NCBI GenBank assembly: GCA_023846275.1 | Contig: CM043870.1 | Span: 7,935,527-7,999,526 of the forward strand | DNA from: Vanilla planifolia | Taxonomy: Eukaryota > Streptophyta > Magnoliopsida > Asparagales > Orchidaceae | Length of the DNA: 64,000 nucleotides | Direction: 5' to 3' | In this document: one piece after another, positions 13,067 to 26,341 of the stretch | Numbering within the stretch: position 1 is the stretch's first letter | How the letters are laid out: each line of letters opens with the position of its first letter | Translations under genes and position numbers: made by a program | The notes under the pieces: generated by a model | What the model was told of the DNA's origin: nothing | Database searches by the model: none | Seen by the model: only the letters and a program-made list of their open reading frames with translations

Positions 13067-13990
13067 CAGCCATTTACTCCCTCGCCTCATTTCTGTGGAG
13101 CTGGATGTCATCTCATGCGCGCATTTTATAGCGGTTTGGCTCATGACTCATGTCTTTAGTCACCTTGTCATGTTATATTGAGCTTCAATAGATGTTTAAC
13201 TGTAACATTGCACAATTTGCTCTTAACATTCAAAAGCTGTACCATTTGAGCTTGTTTGCTAAAAGTTGGCAGATTTTGTTGCACCATTTGATTGTTCGAC
13301 ACTCATTTGTCTGTTTGGTTTGGCTTCGGCTTTTTCTGCAGTTTGCTACATTTGGACACCCGTATTAGTTTTCTCCTTGTTTTGTAAACATTTTGGTTCT
13401 TTTTGGTAGTTGGTTATTGTTATTGTTGATCAAGCAGACAATTCAAAAGAAACTTGAATTATTTGTGGGGTTGTTTTGAAATTGAGATAGTTTAATTTTA
13501 CTGAAATTATTTTATTAGCATTTGAATTTTTGGTGTTCTAAATTAAACTAATTAATGAAAATACCATATATCATTATATTTATTTATTTATATCTGTACA
13601 TCTTTATTTTTTTTTTTATCTATGTTGAATTTTGATTTTTTTTGTCTCATTAATTTTAACACATTCCAATTATTAACAAAGGTCTAAAATTGAAACAAGA
13701 GATAAGCAATGCAATCTTCCCTTTCAGATAAGACATAAGCACCTGTTGTTATTCATGAAAATTCAATATAAATGTAGTTAAAACCAAAAAAAAAAAAATA
13801 GTCTTGTTGGATTATTGTTGTTGAAGCTTTTTAACAAATAACAACTGGTTCTAAGGTGAAAAGCATCTACATTTTGCTTCTCATATCATAGCAATTTAAA
13901 CAACCATACATTTTTAAAAGCAATTTCTCACATCTTTTCCAAACTAAATTTCTCATCAAACTTCTTCAATGAAGCAGAGTTCAAACCCAT

Positions 13991-16900
13991 TCAGCCTTGA
14001 AACAGCTTTTTCATGAATCCCTGAACCGACTTTCCCATGCTGGTTCCCACAGCCTCGGCCAAATAACCAACCTGAGAAAGAGTTTGTTAGGTCAGAAGAA
14101 GAGACGAGAGAGAGAGGGCAATGGCATGTACTAAGAATTTGAATACCTCCTTAACGGTCTTCTGGAGATCAAAAGCGTCCTTGATTCTATGCTCCAAAAA
14201 ATTCCAGGTATCATGAAATTCTATCAAATTAGGGTTACAGGTCAGTGCCATTGGCTAGTATTGTTGTGGTGTGATTATGATAACAAATAATTGGAGCAAG
14301 TCTAATGATTGCAATGCAATTTTTAAGATAACAAGAAGTATACATTTGATAACTGTGTTTGTATCTTGTTATTATTCTTAGTTTATTACTCATTAAAGAA
14401 ACTACATAAATTTTAACTTCTTTTAAACAATATTTAATTTGTTTAATTATGATTGCATCACTTTATTTGCATTATAAATTTAACTAGACAATATATTAAA
14501 TCATAAATTTAACATTTCTAATATTCATAATTTATTAAGTTAAAATTAATTACTATGCTAAGAAATTTTGGTTAACTGCCTTTAGTACAATAATTTTAAC
14601 TTGATTATAAATGAAAAAATTATAAAAAGATCAACATTATCCTAGACAAATTATAGGAGTTATTAAAATAATATTTATAAATTTAGTTTTGAAAATAACC
14701 ACAACAGATATTAAAAAACATATTAATTTTCTATTGACTTAAAAAATTCTAGTTATAAAGATGAACTAAAAGTTAACTTTCATGTTCTTACAATTAAGTT
14801 AAAGAAAAAGTTATTCTCATTGATAAGAACAAATAAGTTGAAGATAAAAAAACTAACTACAAAAAAAAATTGAAGGGACCCATGACTTTAGTCTTAAGAA
14901 TTTTAAAAATATTTTCAACATATCTATGCATATTGAAATTTTTTCTCCATATATATCCAAATAAATTTTTTTATGCTTAGTTTAATCAAACAATAAGTTT
15001 GGTCTCAATAAAACAAATCAAGCCTCTAAAAAACTTTATTGAGAATGACCAATTGTAGATGTTTATTTACTTAAAAGGTTATATCCTTTTATTTTTAAAA
15101 AATATTTACTTAAAGTCTTTGGAATTATATAAGAATATAAATATTATTAAATATAAGTAAGATTTGTTTATTTATATATTTTATAAAGATGTATTTGATA
15201 TTTAGTTTTATTAATTTCATAAAAGATTAGTATAATGAAAAAGAATTATAAAATATACTAGTAATAAATCCAAGAAACTCCTCATGAATATCTCATTACC
15301 CAGGTATTCTAACACTTCATGAACATATACAAAAAATGAATAGGAAAATAAATAACACAAACATAAAACCCTATGACTAACAACATCAAAATAAATTCCT
15401 AAGTTATGTAGACTATTTAAGTGGGCAGTACAAGTTATTAACTGCTCATTGAATGAAACATCTATAATATGCCATCCAGTAAACCTGGAGCTGCCTCCTT
15501 CAAAAAATCACATTAGGTAATGATTCCCATAGATACTGTTTTTGGTCATACTATGTAAAACTAAGAGTATCCTTCATTTCTTCCTGCTTGTTCGAAGTTG
15601 CAAATATCAATTGTACAAATATGAACCCACACTCTTGAATTCATTTTCATATTCATAAAGTAGGATCTATGGAACAAAAATTACATGAAACTGTATTTTG
15701 TACAACTTTTAAGCACGAAGACATTGGAATGCAATCAAGCTCAGCTGAATGTAATCCATCTTTTATTCGTTGCAATTTGTTTTTTTTTTTTTTTTTTTTT
15801 TGGAGATTTGAAATGGCATGAGAAAAATTGATGCATGAGATGCCAGATAAATGGCTGAACTGGAAACCAAATTGTTATACAAATGAAAAGCAACTATGAA
15901 TATACTAGGAAGCAAGATGGAAACTAGCACTCCATGTGCTTTTAAGGTTAGAAGAACTAATGTCGTGATTTTAAGGAACATGAAGTATATAATTTAAAAT
16001 AAACAAAAGTAAGCATGATAGATAATTACAATTTACAAAAGATAAAGAGAAATAATAAACCTGGAGAGTTATCGGTCAACATGTACAATTCGGTTGTTGA
16101 ATATATGCCTCCTAGTACTGTGCGCTTCACATACCAGTCAGTGTCTGAACCCTCCTCTCCAGCAGCATGCCAAATCTCATCAACTAGAACAGCTCTCTGC
16201 TTAAGACTTGTAGGAAGATTCATTGGTTGTGCCTAACACCAAGTTTATGAGTAAAAGGATATGGCTCTACAAATTGAAGTAGTTGTTATAAGCTTTGTAC
16301 CTGAATGCTCAATGCTTGAGGCCACTTCGTTATATAGGGTATTTGCAATTCTAACCTGATGCGAATAAGCATTGCAAGGCGATCGCTAAGCATCAAATGT
16401 TTCAACTCCTCTTTTGAATCTATCCGATCAATAAACTTTTGCAGGCAATCATCCATGAAAAACTGAAATAGCAAAAGACTTCACATGAGACTATTTCCAA
16501 AATGATCTCTTAGAAAACCACCTAGGAAAAGTCTGAAGAGTATAATTAATGCAAAAGGTTCCCTTGATTTTCATCCTAAATAATGGTGATGTGCAAATCA
16601 TCAAGGAACATACATATAATGTGGAGAGGATGATTCCATATTTAAAGCATGTGACTAATGAATCTTCACTTGCATTTGACCCTTCTATACCTTAAGAACA
16701 ATAATCATTGGGCAAAATATTCAAATAATAAATTAACAAGTCCCCAAAACAAGAAAATTGGACCCATGCATCATTTTTTTGTGTTCTTCAAAATAAGTTT
16801 TTATGACAAAAAATGTATTTGATCATGATGAGACACGTTGCTAAAATAGAAGTATCACATAATGGACATGTAATGGATCCCTCTTTATTTGTCAAGGCCA

Positions 16901-18206
16901 ACTTATTTCAAATCTGTTGATTATAATCTGCCGACCCTTGCTATCTTAGTATCTAGCTCAAGCCATCGTTCACATTTCACTTCAGCACTTTGGAGGCTAG
17001 ATTTTTATTTTTGCCCTACAACCGTTAGGGTCTGTAATCCATCTTAAATTGCTTCTAGTCTCATACAAGCATATTGCTTGGGCACCTTGGATAAGAATCC
17101 CTCTTGGAAATTTACAGCACTCAATTTCTCAGTATAATTTCAACATCAAACTAGCATATTCAAAATGTTAATGTACTTTTCTAGTGTTTAACTCACTGTT
17201 TTAGTCCTCATGTAGAAATAAGCACATGGAAGATTCAAATGTGCTAAATCCAAATCATCCAAGAATTTCTTTGGGCAAGATTGGCATGAGGTATGCTTCA
17301 TTGTATAGAACCCAAACATTCAATATGTGCATTACCATTGGATTTGCATTACCTAGACAACTAAAGATAGTTTGTCAAGCATCAACGAAAGGGGAATACA
17401 AGGTAAGAAGATATTTTCTCATATTGAAAATTTGGAGGTTACTGCTTGTTTTCTAGAGTTCTTTGGCTAAATCACAAGAGTCATCTAAGCCATATGAACA
17501 ATTAATTTAGGTATCATGCAGATGGCTATCTCCCCCACGGAACTTTGGTTATGAATTTGGGGCTGCAGAATTAAGATCTGAGCAAGCAAAATGTTTTGGA
17601 ACCAAGGTGCTAATAAATTCAAGGAGACTTTACCAGCACTCGTAATGAAAAATATGTCTCTTGAAGCAATTGAACATGTTGTTTCACGTAAATTTGGCTA
17701 CGAACCGAGGAATTTATTATATTCTCACCTCCACGAGTGCCGCCTCCCGCCGAGGAAAGGAACCCACGATAGCCGGAGAGATACCAACATCCCTAGCTCC
17801 AAAAATCATAGCCGATTCGCTCCATCCCAGTCTCGTCTGTCCACATGATCACGAAAACGATCGTCGTACGTTCTCCATCTACCAAGTGAAGGAAATTTAG
17901 GAGATCTATACAACATACAACGTGTTCCAAGGCAGCTCGGAGCACCCGCGTCTGTTCCTCCTCATAGCCGCCTTCCGTCTTCGTCCTGTTGCTCCGCTTC
18001 TTATGGGCCGTACCATCGTCTTCTACTTCTGGCGGAGTTGGGGCTTCTTGCGGCGGCGGCGGCTGATGGTGGACGAAGGAATTCCCAGAAGGCGGCGGAG
18101 TGGAAGAGGCTTTGGTGCAGAAACGGAGGAGAGGCTTCTGAGAGGCGAGGCAGCGACGCGAAGCGGTGCTCTGCTTTATGAGGCGATATGTCGCTGATCG
18201 GATCAT
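13991..18206 (-). CDS. COQ9: Ubiquinone biosynthesis protein COQ9, mitochondrial
   Basis: COQ9 is a TetR-fold lipid-binding protein of the mitochondrial coenzyme Q synthome; in yeast and animals it presents intermediates to the COQ7 hydroxylase. Minus-strand exons: 18206-17919, 17836-17729, 16462-16301, 16232-16061, 14220-14147, 14071-13991; joins keep frame and give 294 aa. Residues 1-35 (MIRSATYRLIKQSTASRRCL and on) are basic and hydroxylated, as in a mitochondrial presequence. A low-complexity Pro/Ser linker follows. The COQ9 domain runs from about residue 85: LGWSESAMIFGARDVGISPA, EAALVEFFMDDCLQ, IRIRLELQIPYITKWPQALS, LVDEIWHAAGEEGSDTDWYV, GGIYSTTELYMLTDNSP, FLEHRIKDAFDLQKTV. The C-terminus is an amphipathic stretch (GYLAEAVGTSMGKSVQGFMK). 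Introns 2 and 4 are 1.3 and 1.8 kb of AT-rich DNA; the others are 68-82 bases. Confidence 0.96.
15780..15801. repeat. Poly(T) tract, 22 bases
   Basis: Homopolymer run in COQ9 intron 4; on the sense strand of COQ9 it is poly(A). Confidence 0.9.
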
Positions 18207-18317
18207 TTCAGCTCAGGGCATCCACGAGAGACCAAGATGCTTGATGAAATCTTTAACAGAGGAGATCGACGGCCGTTAAAATTTTTGAGCTGTTTCCTCT
18301 TGTGGACTCAAACAAGA

Positions 18318-18323
18318 CACGTG
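18318..18323. promoter_or_regulatory. G-box (CACGTG) near the COQ9 start
   Basis: Palindromic CACGTG lies about 112 bases upstream of the COQ9 start codon, close to the TATA-like box. G-boxes are bound by plant bZIP and bHLH factors; whether this one is used is not shown. Confidence 0.4.
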
Positions 18324-18330
18324 GTAGACT

Positions 18331-18342
18331 GTTTTATATATG
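18331..18342 (-). promoter_or_regulatory. COQ9 TATA-like box
   Basis: The minus strand reads CATATATAAAAC, about 125 bases upstream of the COQ9 ATG. This would place transcription start near 18300 and give a leader of about 95 bases. Confidence 0.45.
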
Positions 18343-19250
18343 TGCCAACGAAAACCCAAATGGAGAAGACGAAGAAACATGGGCACTTGTTTCATCTAAA
18401 GCTTCAAATAGTTATCTTATGTACACAAAAATCCATTAAACAATTTCAATATCTAAACATATATAAAATAAAAAACAGATGTAACACTAGTAGCACCTAG
18501 AACAAATCTGACAAATGAGATAAGTTGTCACCTGCAATAACAAGGTATTAGGAATAATGGACGTGGAATTACTCGATATACAGACAATCATGAACTGTTA
18601 AACAAGAAGAATTAATATTGATGTTACAATCTTAGCTCCTTCAGGCTTTTTTAAAGCAATAACATAAGTGAGTTTTTGAATCCTAATACTAGACACACAA
18701 GGTCATTAAGTTCATCTCATATAATTGTAGCACCCCAAGCCAGCCTGAGTTGAGTGATTAAACTGTCATAGTTAACCTTCAATCAGCTTGGAGGGGAGAA
18801 TCCATATGCAATAAAGATAATTTAGGATAACTAGATGGGTTGAGGGGATCTTAAGTCTCTTAGTTGCCAAGGGCAATGTGATGTTCAATTGAAACTTGAA
18901 AAACAATCTTTTTCAATAATGCCATGCAAAAGGTTAGCAAAGTAGAGAGCTAATTTGGAAGTCTTTTGGCTGGGAAAACATGCTACATATTGCAACAAAT
19001 TCTGATGACGTTGGAACACTTGCAAAACATATTATTTAACTATTCTTTAATATCACAATCCCAGAAGGAAATGATTGATAGAATAATTTCACTATGATAG
19101 AATAATTTCACTATGATAGAATAAATATATACTAACATTTCAACTATAATTACTCATATAACATCGTATATTTGAATGATTTTTGGTAACCCAACTGCAA
19201 AATCTATTGATATTTTTTCATATTTCTATATTGGAATAAGAAGACGTTGT
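18343..19250. other. AT-rich intergenic DNA upstream of COQ9
   Basis: No recognisable gene. A tandem repeat with unit GATAGAATAATTTCACTAT (about 2.5 units) lies at about 19076-19125. Confidence 0.55.
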
Positions 19251-22200
19251 AACAACGTAATTGGTTTTTATTACTCATCTTTTACCTATTAACATATCGT
19301 ATACTTGTTCACATAATCATAGACATTTTTTTCATACCATTCTACTAAAATATTTGTTTCAAGTCATGTTACATTTTCCCAACAAAACTAAAAAAACTTT
19401 ACCATTTAGTTATGTTACTAAGTCTAGGCCATTTAACAATGGCTATTATTTTTTAGAAATCTAAAAAAAAATCTCTACACTAATTATATGCCTTAAGAAT
19501 ATATATTAGATATCCAAAAATTATATTTTGAAAACTTTGTATATAATTAATGCTCTTATATTCATTATAACACTAAATGTAAGTGTCTTTTGTATTCTAT
19601 TTCATCTATATAGTAGATCATGATGCCATCAACAAAAATAATAATAAAATGATATAATTATTATCTGAATATTCTATTTATCAAATCTATAAAAATTATT
19701 AGAGAATTTGTTAAATTAAAAAGTAATACAAGAAATTTAAAATGATTGTATTTGGTTCTAAAAGTATTTTTTAGAATTCCTTCTCTTCTAATTTTTAATT
19801 AATAGTGACCAAATCTCAACTTAATTTTTTAGAACACTTTAACTTCTTACAATTGATCAGATAATTCATGTATTTTGGGCAAAGATATTTATTCTTGATA
19901 TTGATCTTACACAATTCTTTATAATCAATACACATCTTTGAACTTTTATCAATCTTATTCACAAATAACATATGTGCACCCTAAAGAGATATATTATATC
20001 TTATAAAACCTTTATCAATCAGTTCCTATAATTATATTTTTAATTCTTATAATTCAAGTAACACAATTTTATAAGATGTTTTTGAGATCGATTCTACTTC
20101 TAGTATCAAATCAATTATAAATTTATTCTCTTTATCAGGTGACATTTTAGTTAAATTTTTAAAAACATATCTAGATATTCACATGTCACTAGAACTTTTA
20201 GTAGTAATAGTTGTTTCTTTTCAACTTCTTATATCAATACTAGACAACACTTATAATCCTTTTTTACCAATATTTATAATTTCAAAACATATATATACTT
20301 TTTTACTCTTACCAAAATAAATCAGATATGTACCATTTATCATGTGAATATTCGATTTTTTCTCCCAACAATTAATAATGTCTTGATAGAATATTAACCA
20401 ATCTAACCTAAGAATAACATTGAATTTTGATAGTTTCATAATAAGTAATTAAGATTTAAAAGATGTCCTATTAATTTCCACATCCTATTAAACAAATTTT
20501 TCTCCTTTTGCCTCATCTCTTATAGACAGGTTCACTGAAAGAGGAGTTTTTAATTAACTAATAATTATGCAATCAAATTAGCTAATATAAAAGAATGTGA
20601 TGCACCACAATCGAATAAATATTTTATAGGTATATCTTGCAACACGAGTATATGCGATAACGTAAGGTGATGCAAGAGCATCTTTTTGTGTGATGGCATA
20701 GATGATGGTTGTGCAGCCTGTTATGAGGCTATGGAAGCCTATCCTTGACTGGTACCATATGCATCTTGAGGTCATTATTAGTTTGTACTGTTATAGATCC
20801 TCTAATGGTTTTCATTCCATCACTAGCTTATTAACTTCCTTTCTCTTATTTGATATTTAATGGATAATATAAAATAATGTGGCCAACTTGTTAATGCTTT
20901 TAGTATTTAATTTGATTTAATTTGTGATACTCTCCCAAGTGAAACTTTGTATAGATTTTTTATAGATTTTTTATTGTGGCCTTTAGTTGATTCTTGATTC
21001 AGTAAGAGCTATAGGAGATTATGATCCTGATTTATTTGCAATTGGTTTTTTGAATTTTGATGTACTTCTATTTGTAAAATTGAATAAATTATTTAAGTAT
21101 CATGTCATTTAAATATTGCTCTCTATGACTTCAACTGCCCTAATATTAATAATGTGAAGCCTTTTTCATTTTATTCCAAATATTATAATTTTTATCTAAT
21201 TTAATTATTGCTTTGATAACAATAATGTGATGTCCTTATTTTTTGTTATCATCATGTAACTTCATTTCTTTTTTAATTTTAATCAACTCAAAAACTTTTT
21301 TAGTTAAATTGTACTTTGGTACCTTAAATGTGGCAACATATTCAATTTATTTCTCTCTAATTTTAAAATTCAAGTAGATAGAACCTCTTTTAGATTTTAG
21401 TTATTTTTTTAAATTATAAGTACAATAATATAATATTTATATCCATAATATCAAAACCAGATAATTTATATCCATAACTTTTAACTATAAATAACTAAAT
21501 CCAATTAACTTAAATAACAAAAACCATCAAAACAATTACACGTAATAGTTCTATAGTTTCTTGTAATCTTATAATTAGTTTTTACATACATATACAATAC
21601 TAAGTTATCATATGATTAATAAATTATTCAAAATAACTCTTGTAGCAAAAACCTTTATAGTATCAATTCTTTCATTTTTTACAAACTATTCTTATAGGTA
21701 TTCCTTTTTTTGTTGAGATTCCAATACAGCTAAAATAATAGTACCAAAGAAAGAATAAACTATCACTAGCTTAACAAATTATCTCTAATAATAAATAAAT
21801 CTATAAAATAAGCAATAATTTTAGACAATAATAGGTACAGTCTAATCATAAGCATCAACCATAGCATGTAAGCGAGCAAAGTCTCATTTACATTAAAATG
21901 TAAAAATAAAAATACGATATGACATCAAATGAAAAGCATGATAATCTAAATGAAATAACAAGCATATAATACTTTTTATTCTATTTTTAATCTTTTTTTT
22001 AATTTAGTTTTGTTTATTGGTGCTTATTTCTACTTAATTAAGTAAACATTATGCAAGTTAACTATTTTTTGGTTTACTTGTTACAATAAATATCTCATTT
22101 ATTGATTTATCATAATATTTTCTCTTGATCAATCATGCTCAACCTTGTCATATTTTTTATGTACATATTTTTACAACAAATCTCAATAGTTTGACCTACT

Positions 22201-23050
22201 AGTCATTAGCCACCTCATGATAATAAATCTTAATCTTATGATATATTAACCATCAGTCATCTAATGAAGGTAAATATCAGCCATGTGACACACTAGCTAT
22301 TAGTCACCTCACGATAACAATATTTCAATCTTGTGGCATACTGGCCACTAACCACAAAGAAGAGTACATAATAATTTTTAAAGAATTTTTAGTTTATTTA
22401 TGTCATTTAATATATCATTAGTTGTTATTTTCTTAACTTATTTTCACATGTAAAATTCTTAATTTTATAGTATTTATGCATCAATTCATTAGATGTCATA
22501 CTTATATAATTAATCATACCAAATAATTTTATATAATAATTTATAAATAACATCTAGTTACAAGCACATATTTTTATATTTATACGTATAATAGAACAAT
22601 ATTAGTATATGAAAATCATATGCTCTATACAAAATTCGCATGCAAAATCTTAACTTCAGTAATCAACACTATATTAGATATTTGTATATAATATTTATCT
22701 TAAAGAGCCCATCTCAAATGTTTCTTTTTTTGTGCATATCCTTGTTGTCAATCAAGTTTCTTATTTCTCAATTTTTAAGCTATCACGTAACATACGTCTC
22801 AGCTTAATTAAATATTATAAAATTTCAATTTAGCAAGATTTTGTAATTTCTCTATTTCAAAAACTTCAAATTAATAAATTTTCCCCCTCTCTTTAAGCTA
22901 TTTCTCTTCCTTTATTTCGTCTTTTTTTTAGACTCTAACTTATGAAATTTAAAGGATTTTGCATACCATCAACCTAATAGCCAAACTGATTAAAACTACA
23001 TGCTAACTTACGTTATAACAAATAGGAGAAATCGAAAGCAAGCAACACAA
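19250..23050 (-). mobile_element. Decayed Ty3/gypsy retrotransposon fragment
   Basis: Read on the minus strand, from right to left: a gag zinc-knuckle-like relic near 20880-20900 (QVGHI), an aspartic protease relic at about 20580-20660 (YLFDCGASHSFI), and the protease-RT linker at 20251-20439 (FNVILRLDWLIFYQDIINC). Next comes reverse transcriptase at about 19870-19980 (LFVNKIDKSSKMCIDYKEL, the family's CIDYRELN region) and further RT blocks down to about 19400. Stops and frameshifts break every domain. RNase H and integrase are not recognisable to the left, so the 3' part is lost. The AT-rich sequence at about 21700-23050, with a roughly 50-bp tandem repeat, may be its 5' LTR; the right boundary is approximate. 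Confidence 0.8.
22201..22345. repeat. About 49-bp tandem repeat, three units
   Basis: Three diverged units (22201-22250, 22251-22297, 22298-22345) each contain a CATTAG(T/C)CACCTCA(T/C)GATAA-like block followed by a TGTGGCATACT-like block. They lie in the probable LTR of the gypsy relic. Confidence 0.7.
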
Positions 23051-26000
23051 ATGGCGATTCAGAACTCATGAATCCTCACTTTTGTACCCAACTCCTATGT
23101 TGTTTCCATCGACGTTTCAACAATTCTCATAGTCTTTGTCATAGATGGAATGAGTTTAGGCAAAGCTTCTAATTACTGTGCAAAAATCCTCATGGAAATG
23201 TGTTTAGCATAGGAGTGTGTCAAGCACAAGAGTGCATTGGGCATAGGAATAAGAGAAATAAACATTGTTTTTAAAAAACTAAAAATAAGAAATATTATAT
23301 ATATATATATATATTTATAAAAGTATCTATACTTATTAACTTTGATAATTCACAAAAAATTTAAATAAACTCTGATTGTAATGAAATAAATATCATTAGA
23401 GTCATCTCAATGACCTCTATCTAATTTCATTTTGATGTTTTGGAATACTTTTTTTTTCTAGAGTTTTGATATTTTTTATTAAATATTTTGATTTGTACTT
23501 GATTTGATGATCAAAGTTATTATATGTTTGATCCATACTCATATATGCAAATATGGTTAGATAAGCAATCAAATAATATGATCTCTTAATTAAGAAGTAC
23601 AAAGCATATCATACTATATGATCTTCATTTTCTATTAATACAATTACCAAATTGTCTACATGCATAACACTGATATTATCATTATGTTGTAATAATATGA
23701 TGCTCCAAGTTATTAAATCAAATGAGTTACATTATGGTGCTAGTACGATAAATTGATTGCACTAGTACGATTTTTAGTAAAGTTCGTTTTCACACTTAGG
23801 TAGAAAAGCTCTCTTGCTCATGTTGTTAGTGTCATATTAGTATGATCCAATCAATCATCTTGTACAACCATTAGAATTGAAAATTGTAATAACCTCTAGC
23901 TTTTTTAACTTTTTGTTGGATCTTATTAACATCTTTTATTTGTTATTTAAATTAATTAATACATTCTATAAGAAAAGAGTTTGGGTAGAATCCTTATTTT
24001 CCTACATTATACCTATAAAATAAAGTAAAAATTCTTTTCTTTCCCATAGGTCTCTTTCTTTATTTTTTTGATTTCTTTGTTTTTCTTAAAGCATAATATA
24101 TTTTTTTTCTATCCTTCTTATTCTTTAACTTTCCTCTCTCCCTCTCTCTCTCTTTCTCCCCTTTTCTTTTGAAGTTTTCGAAACATAGCTAAAATCTTGG
24201 TAAGGGAAATGCTTATCCTTCTATGAAAGAAAAGGATTAAAATAATTCTTTGTATTAAATGTTTTTTATAAATTCATAAAAAAATTTAATTCATTTCTAT
24301 AAATTATAAACCAAATACTAATAGATTCCTCACAATGATGCCATTGCAGTGGTGTGAACAAATATAAAATTTAGCCACTAATGTTTTGACATTCTTTTCA
24401 AGATGTTCATATTTTAATATATTTTTGAATATCAAATTTACAATAATTACCTCTAATATATAAATCATATATTTAAAATGTTGTGAGAGTTTAATTATGT
24501 CGAATATCATAATTGTCTAAATTTTTTTTTAGGATGATCCATGACCATATAATTAAAAATGGACCCTAAAATTCTAAATATGATGCGATTAAAAAAGATA
24601 GCTTTATTAATGCCTTAATGAGGAGTCAACCTATTTTGATAGAGGATCAAGTGGTCATCTTTTCTTAGAGCTTGTTCAAGGTTGAAGATCAAGCTTAAAG
24701 AATTTCAACCGAAGAAAAATTGTCCTTAGAGATGTTATAACTATGTTCAAAGGAGGCCTTTTTGACTAATTGAGCAATAAAGGAGCAACGATGTAGATTT
24801 TCATGTGTTTTTAAGTAGTGATTTTCTTGATAATCTCTGACTGGAGAAGCTAGCTAACCATAGGAGTAAAAGGATTGAAAAAGTTGAGACCGTTAATAGT
24901 CGATATGTTATTTAAGAGAGAAAATAGAAAAAGTATCATGTAGTTTGGAATTGATATTCAAATTAGGTTGTTTAATCCACATAGCCATTACAAGGGGAAA
25001 AAAGGTTAAGATCAAGCAAAGATGCATGTGGATGCTCTCGAGGGAGAAATTGCTCTTATCTACTAGAAGATGAAGGACACGAAAATAATGTATTATTGAA
25101 TTTAAGCATATATCAAAATGGAACAATAAAATTGTCAAAAGGCAAATATAGAAAAACATGAAGTCTTATTAGTATGGAGATATTTGAAGAAAAAACCTTA
25201 TGTAGTTGATAAATGAAAACAATCAAGTAGGTTTGATTGATGAAACAATGGGACACCTCAACTTTTCAAGAGGGAATATCACAATAATTTCTTATTACCT
25301 AATTAAAAGATGATATCTTTATTGCCAATATTTTTATTGACATTTTTTGTTACCACCAACTTGGCCAATCGAGACTGAGCACCTTAACATTTGAGCTAAG
25401 TGATCTCTTAATGTAAAAGTTTCTCATATGTAAGAAAATTTACTTGTTTTCTACAATGAAATATTTAGTTTTGTAAAACTAAATTTTTAATTCCACAATG
25501 AACATTAACATCAATTTTTTTTTACATTATTTAGAGAACTATGCATCTAATTTTTTTGATATGTACATTATATAAACAAAAATTTTAGTTTGAAGACCAA
25601 ACACAATAGTGAATTTTGTTTAATAAACTATTTTAAAGCTCTTGCACTTATGTTAACATTTAATCAAACTTTGCAATAAAGAGTTTTGCCAAAATCCTTA
25701 GATACACCCAATCTTGGGACTATAAGTTATGTTTTTTAATTATTGCAAGTATCATATATTTATAATGATTATATTTTTATATTACTTTGTATTAGAGAAT
25801 TGTCTTGTAATATTAAATTTATTTTGATGTTAGAGAAATATTTAAAGATATTTTCATAAATTTTTTTTTAACAATAAAAAAATTTCTTAGAAGTAAAATT
25901 TACAAAATTTGTTGCTTTTGTAAAATTAAATGATGGTAAAATCATTCTTGATAAAATAATGCAAATATTTTTTTGTCTACAACAACAAAGTGGTATTTTG

Positions 26001-26341
26001 TATAGAAGGGAATAAATAAGTACTTTTTTTCTGGTATGAATACAGTTTCTATAAGACAGTTGTATTTTCGGCTTCACTGCAAAAACTGTTATCGATAACT
26101 TCTTTTGCGAGCCGCTCCGTCTTCTCCGACGATTTGAGGATTTCCGGTCCATGGCCGAATGCCCAGCTTCCGAAACAGCTTTGTATACCTTATTTCTCCG
26201 GTCTTACTGCTTCGATACAGACCTTGCCTCTTCGATCGATCCCCTGACTGAAATCTCTTGCCAGTTTCTCTTGATTCATCAATGTTTTCTCAGCTTTTCG
26301 TAGAAGACACGGTGGCATTCGATTCTCAAATTTAGTAGATC
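23051..26341. other. AT-rich intergenic region upstream of the GH28 gene
   Basis: No intact gene. It contains an AT microsatellite (23294-23313), GTACGAT-type motifs at about 23740-23770 like those of the dispersed repeat, and a CT-rich run near 24135-24160. A less AT-rich block at about 24530-25430 has interrupted open frames on the plus strand but no domain I can name. From about 26090 composition rises, which probably marks the promoter and 5' leader of the downstream gene; I see no convincing TATA box. Confidence 0.5.

Noticed and set aside
17591..18197. Plus-strand open frames across the COQ9 start
   Set aside because: They are antisense to COQ9 exons 1-2 and their intron; the minus-strand frame has the family motifs.
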